A stretch of DNA of 24,194 nt from CAZZCP01 sp964653235 (GTDB lineage: Bacteria > Bdellovibrionota > Bdellovibrionia > Bdellovibrionales > UBA840), in contig CAZZCP010000035.1 of assembly GCA_964653235.1 (NCBI GenBank), positions 1 to 24,194 of the forward strand, read 5' to 3'. The number at the start of each line of letters is the position of its first letter. Within the stretch, counting starts at the first letter, position 1. Made by a program: the position numbers and the translations under genes. Shown one piece after another: positions 7,474 to 14,004 of the stretch. A model generated the notes under the pieces. The model was not told the DNA's origin and ran no database searches. It saw nothing but the letters and a program-made list of their open reading frames with translations.

Positions 7474-8487
7474 TCAATTCATTTCAGAAAAGACAAATTC
7501 AAAGACTCTTTGAACCCCTTTCCCATCGATGCTGAAGCTAGCTTTTCGAGACATCTCTTGCAAGAGCTTCGGTTCATCCAATAAAGATTTCTTCAGGTTG
7601 ATTAAATCAGTGAGTTCAAGATTATCAAAACTTCCTAAATAGGTAGCTGCTCCTGTTTTAGCAAAAGCTCTGCCAATTTCTTCTTGATGGTCCTGAACGG
7701 CAATCATTGCCTGAGGTAAAGCTAATGCTGCAGCTTCGTACTTGCTATAGCCTCCTGACATAAGAGCAAAATCTGACTCAGTCATTAAATCAGCAATTTG
7801 ATAATTCTCTAAATCTGATAAAAATTTAGCTTTTGGCAAAAGCTTCTGAATTTCTTTTTGAATACAATCAGGAAAATCAAAACCTAAAACAAAAAAAAGA
7901 TCACCAGGCCAATCTAATTTTTGCAAAAGACCTGAAAGTTTTAGATACGCAGATGAATAAACACCCCCACCCAACATAACTAAAGTGCTTTTAATATTAT
8001 TAAAATCTCTTTTCTCTAAAATTCCAGGGCGATAGAAAGCTTGATTTAAAATAAAGTAGTCTAAACCTTCAAGAACCTTAGCATTTGAAGCTGGTAATTC
8101 GGTTTCCGTCAGTTGGGCACAAACAACAAACTCAGAAACATGTGGATTAATTTTTAACTCATCAATAAGCAAACGATATCGACAAAACTTTGCGTAAAAA
8201 CTTTGACGCTCTTCAGTGGCTTCAAGCATATCAAAAATACATAAATCAAAGTATCCTAATTTTTTGACCCTTTCAATCTCAAATGCAAAACTGCAATTTA
8301 CTGGAAGCTCTTCAAAAAATTGAATTCTATTTGATAAATAAACTCCTGCTGCACTATCAACTTCAGCTATAACTTGCACTTGATCAACTTTAGGATGCTT
8401 AGATAGATACTCATAAACCCCTTGCATGCGAACAATATGCCCCCAGCCTTGAGTTCGACATCCTCGAGTTCGAATCAAAACTTTCAA
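7474..8487 (-). CDS. pseG: PseG/SpsG-like UDP-sugar hydrolase
   Basis: 337 residues with a GT-B-like two-domain layout as in PseG, which removes UDP from the 2,4-diamido-trideoxy-altropyranose intermediate of pseudaminic acid synthesis. The N-terminal loop RTRGCRTQGWGHIVRM (6-21) matches the G-x-GH-x-x-R pattern with His17 as candidate catalytic residue. The C-terminal half has LGGGVYSS (172-179) and the nucleotide-binding-like SGGYSKYEAAALALP (244-258), followed by VQDHQEE. N-terminal divergence (QGWGH rather than IGxGH) leaves room for an SpsG-like or different UDP-sugar specificity. Start is TTG at 8485-8487, chosen because GAGG lies seven bases upstream, embedded in the stop of the preceding nonulosonate synthase gene. 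The cytidylyltransferase fusion follows after 3 bases, so this is one translational unit. Confidence 0.75.
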   Translation of the reverse strand: MKVLIRTRGCRTQGWGHIVRMQGVYEYLSKHPKVDQVQVIAEVDSAAGVYLSNRIQFFEELPVNCSFAFEIERVKKLGYFDLCIFDMLEATEERQSFYAKFCRYRLLIDELKINPHVSEFVVCAQLTETELPASNAKVLEGLDYFILNQAFYRPGILEKRDFNNIKSTLVMLGGGVYSSAYLKLSGLLQKLDWPGDLFFVLGFDFPDCIQKEIQKLLPKAKFLSDLENYQIADLMTESDFALMSGGYSKYEAAALALPQAMIAVQDHQEEIGRAFAKTGAATYLGSFDNLELTDLINLKKSLLDEPKLLQEMSRKASFSIDGKGVQRVFEFVFSEMN

Positions 8488-8496
8488 AGAAAAACC

Positions 8497-9354
8497 TCAA
8501 TTTGCTGCAGAAACTACTCTCTTACAATTATCAATTATAAACTTTTCTACCTCTTTAGGTCCGACTTCTCCCGTACCCATTACTTCTTCGACATTTCGAA
8601 TTCTTTGAACTAACTCCTTAAGTATCTGTGGCGTGATTGAAAATGAATGATCTGGCCCTTCAAGAGATTGGTCTAAAGTAAAATGTTTTTCTATAAAGCA
8701 AGCTCCCGCAGCAACAGCTAGCTCAGCAGCTTTAGAGTCTGTAGTATGATCTGAAAAACCAACTAAACACTGATAACGTTTGCTTAAAGAATGAATAGCA
8801 CGCAAATTAGCTTTATCAATTGGAGTAGGATAACTCGATATACAATGCAGTGGCAGAAAATCAACATTTTGTTCTCTACAAATCCTAACTACAGCATCGA
8901 TTTCATTAAAACTACAAGTACCCACTGAAAATACAACAGGAAGCCCTGCTTTTGCTACTTCAGTAACCAGGGGTAAGTTCGATACCTCGAAAGAAGCAAT
9001 CTTTAAAGCGTCTGAATTCATTTCTTTACAAAATATCGTTGATTCATCATCAAAAGGGGTAGACATAACAATAAAATCATCAGACATACTACGAGCAAAA
9101 TTCCAAAGCTGCTTTTCTTGCTCATGAGAAAATTCAAACTTTTTAAAATCTTCAATAAAAGGATTATCTGGAGCAAATCTTTTTTCCGTCTTGTAAGTTT
9201 GAAATTTAACTCCATCTGCTCCATTTTCATATGCAGCTTGAATCAATTCTTTTCCCAGCTCTAAACTTCCGTTGTGATTAGCTCCTATTTCCATAATAAT
9301 CATAGTTGGGTTTTGATTTGAAAGTTCTCTATTTTTGATTTTAATCGTATCCAT
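8497..9354 (-). CDS. NeuB/PseI/SpsE-family nonulosonic acid synthase lacking the SAF domain
   Basis: 285 residues covering the TIM-barrel synthase domain that condenses phosphoenolpyruvate with a six-carbon amino sugar. Motifs are MEIGANHNGSLELGKELI (21-38), GADGVKFQTYKTE (45-57), MSTPFD (97-102), KIASFE (118-123), HCISSYPTP (170-178), VGFSDHT (198-204), FIEKHFTLD (220-228) and EGPDHSFSI (232-240). His203 and His224 correspond to the metal ligands of NeuB. Family members are usually about 340-350 residues with a C-terminal SAF (antifreeze-like) domain. This one stops at KRVVSAAN, and the next gene begins 9 bases later, so the SAF domain is absent rather than shifted out of frame. Pse, Leg or Neu product cannot be distinguished by eye; the neighbours favour a pseudaminic/legionaminic-like acid. 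First gene of the leftward operon; AAAGG precedes the ATG. Confidence 0.88.
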   Translation of the reverse strand: MDTIKIKNRELSNQNPTMIIMEIGANHNGSLELGKELIQAAYENGADGVKFQTYKTEKRFAPDNPFIEDFKKFEFSHEQEKQLWNFARSMSDDFIVMSTPFDDESTIFCKEMNSDALKIASFEVSNLPLVTEVAKAGLPVVFSVGTCSFNEIDAVVRICREQNVDFLPLHCISSYPTPIDKANLRAIHSLSKRYQCLVGFSDHTTDSKAAELAVAAGACFIEKHFTLDQSLEGPDHSFSITPQILKELVQRIRNVEEVMGTGEVGPKEVEKFIIDNCKRVVSAAN

Positions 9355-9531
9355 TAAGTCTGCCTTTCTCTAAAAGACTTTTAAAGAGTGAGTATATACT
9401 TAAAAAAGTAACTTATCTTTATTAGGTAAATGGGGCAATGCTGCATAGCGTTTTTAGACCAGTCTTTCCATTTACGTAAAACCTCATGAAACTTGCTTAA
9501 ATCAAAAATTTAATAGATAAAAGTATTGATA
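9355..9531. promoter_or_regulatory. Divergent control region with nested inverted repeats
   Basis: This region drives the nonulosonate operon leftward and the wecBC operon rightward. GTAAATGG (9426-9433) pairs with CCATTTAC (9468-9475) around a 34-base loop, which itself contains AGAC-CA-GTCT (9456-9465). The second arm also overlaps the palindrome TTACGTAA (9472-9479). A leftward -10-like TATACT (9391-9396, reverse strand) lies about 37 bases before the neuB-like ATG; no convincing -35 was found. The repeats could be an operator or a structured leader. Function is inference. Confidence 0.3.
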
Positions 9532-11781
9532 ATGAAAATAGCAATCGTTGTTGGGACGCGTCCCGAAGTCATTAAAATGTCACCGGTGATTCGAGCCTGT
9601 CAAATTGCTAAAGTTAGCTTTATCATTATACATTCCAATCAACATTATTCCGAAAATATGGATGCCATATTTTTTGAACAACTTGAGCTTCCCCAGCCCG
9701 ACTACAATTTAGAGGTTGGTTCCGGAACCCATGGGAACCAAATTGGAAATATTTTAATTAAAATGGAACCAATTCTTGAAAAAGAACAACCGAATGTAGT
9801 TCTAGTTCAAGGAGATACTAATACCGTAGCTGCAGCTGCGATGCTTAGTAGTAAACTCAATATTCGACTGGGTCACATCGAGGCTGGTTTAAGAAGCTAT
9901 GATCGTAGAATGCCTGAGGAAACCAATCGCATTATGACCGATCATTTATCTGATTTCTTGTTTGCCGTATCTAAGGTACAATCTAATATCCTAATCCATG
10001 AAGGTATTAATAAAGAACGAATTTTTACTGTTGGAAATACAATTGTAGATGCGGTTTCACAAAATATTAAATTAGCAGAGAGTAAATCTTCTATTTTAGA
10101 TCAACTCAATGTTGCTCCCCAAGATTATGTTTTGTTCACAGCTCATAGAGCATCGAATGTTGATGATATCCATGCTTTTCGTGAAGTACTTCAGATTATT
10201 GATAGCATCCCCGAGACAGTCGTATGGCCTATGCATTTACGCTCTAAGAAAAAGCTGGAAAGTTTTCAACTCTCTTTACCTTCGAATGTTTTAGTAACTG
10301 AACCCCTTGGCTACTTTGACTTTTTAAGCCTAGAGAAGCATGCAAGCCTCATTGTAACTGACTCAGGTGGCTTGCAAGAAGAGGCCTGTATTCTAAAAGT
10401 ACCTTGCATCACCATTCGAGAGAATACCGAGCGCCCTGAAACAATAGACGTGGGTGCAAACAAATTAGTTGGAAGAAATCTTAAGAAATTTTCAGATGCT
10501 TACAAATACTGGCAAAGCTCAAGTCGCTCTTGGGAAAATCCTTTTGGTGATGGAAGTACTGCAAATAAAATACTTCAGATTATTACCGGCAACTCCGCTC
10601 AGCTTAGCAACAGAGAAAAGCCAGAAAGAATTTGTGTCATTGGCCTTGGCTATATGGGCCTACCGACGGCTGCACTCTTTGCTAATGCAGGTTATAGTGT
10701 AACAGGAGTAGATGTTAACCCTAAAAAGGTTGAACAAGTAAACTTTGCCATTTGCCCATTTGATGAGCCTGGTATGGATGAACTTATAAAAACTGCGATT
10801 GATTCTAAAAGACTCACAGCTCAAACCCAAACCCCCAAGGCCGATATCTATATACTCGCAGTTCCCACTCCGCATGATAATGGAAAATGTGATCTTCGTT
10901 TTGTAAAGCAAGCCAGCGAGCAAATTGCAAAAGTTACTGAAAATAATAGTTTGGTAATTGTGGAATCTACGATTCGGCCGCGAACTTGTCTTGATGTAAT
11001 TATGCCGATTTTTAAATCAAAACAAAAAGACATTCATCTTGCACATTGCCCAGAAAGAGCCATTCCCGGAAATACTCTCAATGAATTGATACACAATGAC
11101 CGAATTATTGGCGGTATCAATCACGATACAAATAAAAAAGTTCAAGGTCTTTACAAGAGTTTTGTAAAAGGTGAGATTTTTACTACAGATGTAACCACAG
11201 CCGAGTGCGTAAAACTAATGGAAAACACCTTTCGAGATGTCAATATCGCATTTGCCAATGAAGTATCTGATATTTTGGAATCATTTGATGTGAATCCCTG
11301 GGAAGCTATTTCTCTAGCAAATCGTCACCCAAGAGTGAATATTTTAAACCCTGGTCCTGGAGTAGGGGGACACTGCATTGCCGTAGACCCTTGGTTTTTA
11401 TTAGAAGGTACAGAGCACAGTGAACTGATTCGTCAATCTCGAAAAATCAATGATGCTCGTCCATATCAAATCGCTGATAAAACCAGAGTATTGGCAAATA
11501 AGCATAATGCTAAAAAAGTTGGTATCTTAGGTCTTGCCTACAAGAAAGATGTTGATGATTGCCGTGAATCACCCTCTTTTGAAATCATCAAAGCCTTAGA
11601 CGAAATGGGCTTTGAAACCAAAGCAGCTGATCCTCATGTCAGAGATGTAGACTTTGATTTGCTCGACACACAAGATCTAATTGATTGGGCGGATGTATTA
11701 GTTTTAACCACTGATCATACTATATTCTTAAATTATAAAATTACTAAGCCTATTCTGGACACCAGGAACCTATTTAGGTGA
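9532..11781 (+). CDS. Fused UDP-GlcNAc 2-epimerase and UDP-ManNAc dehydrogenase (WecB-WecC)
   Basis: 749 residues from the ATG at 9532; a TTG two codons upstream is less likely. Residues 1 to about 352 are a non-hydrolysing UDP-GlcNAc 2-epimerase: VGTRPEVIKMSP at the N-terminus, VQGDTNT, HIEAGLRSYDRRMPEETNR, TAHRASN and TDSGGLQEEA are all present. After a short linker (about 353-364) comes a UDP-glucose/ManNAc dehydrogenase: ICVIGLGYMGLP (Rossmann), ILAVPTP, VESTIRP, HCPERAIPG, the WecC-type RHPRVNILNPGPGVGGHC with the catalytic cysteine (about C615), and GLAYKKDVDDCRESPS. Together they convert UDP-GlcNAc to UDP-ManNAc and, with two NAD+, to UDP-ManNAcA in the cytosol. In E. coli these are the separate proteins WecB and WecC. 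The stop overlaps the next start (GTGA). Confidence 0.9.
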   Translation: MKIAIVVGTRPEVIKMSPVIRACQIAKVSFIIIHSNQHYSENMDAIFFEQLELPQPDYNLEVGSGTHGNQIGNILIKMEPILEKEQPNVVLVQGDTNTVAAAAMLSSKLNIRLGHIEAGLRSYDRRMPEETNRIMTDHLSDFLFAVSKVQSNILIHEGINKERIFTVGNTIVDAVSQNIKLAESKSSILDQLNVAPQDYVLFTAHRASNVDDIHAFREVLQIIDSIPETVVWPMHLRSKKKLESFQLSLPSNVLVTEPLGYFDFLSLEKHASLIVTDSGGLQEEACILKVPCITIRENTERPETIDVGANKLVGRNLKKFSDAYKYWQSSSRSWENPFGDGSTANKILQIITGNSAQLSNREKPERICVIGLGYMGLPTAALFANAGYSVTGVDVNPKKVEQVNFAICPFDEPGMDELIKTAIDSKRLTAQTQTPKADIYILAVPTPHDNGKCDLRFVKQASEQIAKVTENNSLVIVESTIRPRTCLDVIMPIFKSKQKDIHLAHCPERAIPGNTLNELIHNDRIIGGINHDTNKKVQGLYKSFVKGEIFTTDVTTAECVKLMENTFRDVNIAFANEVSDILESFDVNPWEAISLANRHPRVNILNPGPGVGGHCIAVDPWFLLEGTEHSELIRQSRKINDARPYQIADKTRVLANKHNAKKVGILGLAYKKDVDDCRESPSFEIIKALDEMGFETKAADPHVRDVDFDLLDTQDLIDWADVLVLTTDHTIFLNYKITKPILDTRNLFR

Positions 11782-13061
11782 ATCAGTTGTTGGGATCACT
11801 GTCAAATAAACATTTAATACTGTTTATGGGCTCTATACTTTACTCTTTTTTTTTAATTCTTCAAGGTAACGTAATTTGGAATCATATTTTAAACATATTG
11901 ATGATTTTGTTACTGCTTTTTATATTTTTTAAAAGCCTTAAATCTTGGTTATCAAATTCTAGAATCTCAGATCTTTTCTTTTTGTGCCTACTTTTACACT
12001 TAGGGATAGGAATAGGTTTTAGCTTTGCAGGAGGGTCAATATCAGAACTTTGGGTTACTGATTCTCGAACGATGCATATACCCAATGCCATTAATATCTC
12101 GAATTGGTTACAAGGAATTGCACCCATCCGTGAACTCTTTAAACCTCTTGATAAAATCTATTTTTCAAATATTTGGACTGGTTTGTTTTTCGCTTTTTTT
12201 GGAGTAAATGTTTTAGCCTCTCTCTTAGCTCAAGCATGCCTAAAAGGTATTACTGTTTTTTTCATTTTTAGACTTTCAGAATTGCTCTGGTCTCGAAAAA
12301 TTGCTCTCTGTGCTTGCTTAACTTATATATTACTGCCGACAGTGCTCTTTTATTCAATTTCTGCAAATAAAGAAATGATGGTACAACTTTTAGTTGCCGC
12401 ATGTTTTTATTACTCTTGTCTTTTTTTTCGAAAAAAAAAACACTTATCTTTATTTGGTATTCTCATTTCACTTACTTTACTAAGTATTGAAAGGTTTTAC
12501 TTAGTACCTCTCCTAGTTTTAGGTGTTTTAATAGAGGCCTTAATGTCCGACTACCTTAACAAAAGGTCGAAGTTTGCTTTTATTGGCTTAGCAGCAATTT
12601 CTCTTTTAATTGGTTTTCGCTTTTACCAAAGAGAAATTCCTTTTGATAAAGTTATTAACGCCATTCAAGCATTCCGTATCGGCTATAGTAATCATAAAGA
12701 TGTGCTCAATGAATATAACTACGGAATACCTTATCCCTTAGCTCTTCTTAAGTTTATTTTTACGCCTTATTTTACATTAAATAAATTTAAGATTTTTCAA
12801 GGCTACAGCATACTACTTATTTGGGGATCTTTTTTAAATCAAGCGGTTATGCTTGGATTTGTTATTCAAATTATTCGAGAGCTGCGAAAAAATATAGGTC
12901 AGAAACTTTTATTTGTATTACCTATACTTATCTTTTTTGCCTTTTTTGCTTATTTTGCTCCTTATAATGGGAGAATTAGAGATTCATTCTACCCCATATT
13001 TAGTAGTTTTTTCGCAGCTTTCTTTTTACAAAAAGTTTGGAGTCGATTTGAAAAAACTTAG
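11778..13061 (+). CDS. Multi-pass membrane protein, possible GT-C-type glycosyltransferase or polymerase (paralogue of 196-1509)
   Basis: 427 residues with about ten hydrophobic segments. It shares with the left-edge protein the blocks LTYILLPTVLFYS plus KE (about 185-203), SIERFYLVPLL (about 237), YNYGIPYPLALLKFIFTPYF (about 314-333) and WGSFLNQ (about 350), and the aspartate D95 in a D...T.H.P context. This suggests duplication or two functionally distinct members of one family. A GT-C glycosyltransferase or a Wzy-type polymerase would fit, since no other polymerase candidate is present; neither is proven. It starts with GTG at 11778, overlapping the stop of the wecBC fusion, and ends 14 bases inside the following secreted-protein gene. 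Both junctions indicate translational coupling. Codons are very AT-rich. Confidence 0.75.
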   Translation: MNQLLGSLSNKHLILFMGSILYSFFLILQGNVIWNHILNILMILLLLFIFFKSLKSWLSNSRISDLFFLCLLLHLGIGIGFSFAGGSISELWVTDSRTMHIPNAINISNWLQGIAPIRELFKPLDKIYFSNIWTGLFFAFFGVNVLASLLAQACLKGITVFFIFRLSELLWSRKIALCACLTYILLPTVLFYSISANKEMMVQLLVAACFYYSCLFFRKKKHLSLFGILISLTLLSIERFYLVPLLVLGVLIEALMSDYLNKRSKFAFIGLAAISLLIGFRFYQREIPFDKVINAIQAFRIGYSNHKDVLNEYNYGIPYPLALLKFIFTPYFTLNKFKIFQGYSILLIWGSFLNQAVMLGFVIQIIRELRKNIGQKLLFVLPILIFFAFFAYFAPYNGRIRDSFYPIFSSFFAAFFLQKVWSRFEKT

Positions 13062-14004
13062 TTTTTTTATCATTCTATTCTTACATTTTTCAACTCAAGC
13101 CCTAGAGTATTTATCACATCAAAGATATTTACATTTTTCTAGAGGAAACAGCGGTAAAAATGCAGTTTTTGTTGATAAAGAACGTTACTTTTTTGCATCC
13201 TTCACAGAGCCCAGAAGAGAAAATGCTCATATTGAAATCTCAGTTCAAGATAAATTATTTGAGCATAGAAAAATAATCCGTATCACTGATCGAGTTTCAC
13301 CCAAGCAAATTGAGTTGTTCAAATGGAATGAGAATATACTTTTAGCTGTTTTGGATGATGCCGATAATAAGATTTATTTTTATAATTTGATTAAGGATAC
13401 ATGGGTGGCTAAAAAATTTATTCATATTGAGGAGCAGGTTGAGTCATTTCGATTTCAGAGCTTTAAAAATAAAACGTATCTATTTTTAAAAAGCTTAGAA
13501 CACAAATATTTTTCCCTTTACCTCGTTGAAGATCAGTCAAAAATGAAAAAAATTAATTCATTCATTTCTCAAATCCCTCCTCTACTTTTTAATCAGGCAA
13601 AGTCTGTTGCCTTAGTTTCTGAAAAATCTGAGCTTCAATTTTTAAATTCTTTGTCATCAAAGATAGAGACTCAATTTCAGTTAAATACCAAAATTGTTTC
13701 TGATTTAGATATCTTAGAATTTGAAGGCAATACCTTAAGATTTTCTATTCTTAAAGGTGACGATGGAGAACTAGAACTATTTGAATACAAAGATAATGTT
13801 TTTACTAAAATAGAGACTATCAACTTGATTCATCATATAGATTCAGTAAATTTATTGAACTTAAACTCTATAGAAGATAAGATTTACAATCCAAAAGCTA
13901 TGGCTTTATTCTTTGGACGTCGTTATCATCCTTTATCCTATTTTAAATTATACAAAGGTAACTATAGACCTTACGGGATTTTTCAATTTCTTTTTAATGA
14001 ATAG
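13048..14004 (+). CDS. Secreted or periplasmic protein of unknown function
   Basis: 318 residues from a TTG at 13048, which is preceded by GGAG and opens with a textbook signal peptide, MKKLSFFIILFLHFSTQA, with cleavage likely after Ala18. A longer frame from 12913 exists, but it would place over 40 residues antiparallel to nothing and inside the preceding gene; the TTG start leaves only a 14-base overlap. The mature part is rich in alternating hydrophobic and polar strands with repeated short units such as NKIYFYNL and ELELFEYKDNVF, suggestive of an all-beta, perhaps propeller-like fold. I do not recognise a family. Coupling to the upstream membrane protein suggests a periplasmic partner in glycan assembly or export. 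Its stop overlaps the convergent dehydratase gene by 11 bases. Confidence 0.7.
   Translation: MKKLSFFIILFLHFSTQALEYLSHQRYLHFSRGNSGKNAVFVDKERYFFASFTEPRRENAHIEISVQDKLFEHRKIIRITDRVSPKQIELFKWNENILLAVLDDADNKIYFYNLIKDTWVAKKFIHIEEQVESFRFQSFKNKTYLFLKSLEHKYFSLYLVEDQSKMKKINSFISQIPPLLFNQAKSVALVSEKSELQFLNSLSSKIETQFQLNTKIVSDLDILEFEGNTLRFSILKGDDGELELFEYKDNVFTKIETINLIHHIDSVNLLNLNSIEDKIYNPKAMALFFGRRYHPLSYFKLYKGNYRPYGIFQFLFNE

Noticed and set aside
8488..8510. A frameshift explaining the short nonulosonate synthase
   Set aside because: The PseG-like gene begins 9 bases after the stop with its own ribosome binding site, leaving no space for SAF-domain sequence in any frame.
9431..9455. Resemblance of GGGGCAATGCTGCATAGCGT to a JUMPstart/ops antitermination element
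   Set aside because: Only GGGGC and TAGCGT match, with wrong spacing; the core GGCGGTAGCGTG is not present.
12913..13047. A longer N-terminus for the secreted protein, starting at ATG 12913
   Set aside because: It would overlap the membrane-protein gene by about 150 bases, while the TTG at 13048 has GGAG upstream and begins a clean signal peptide.
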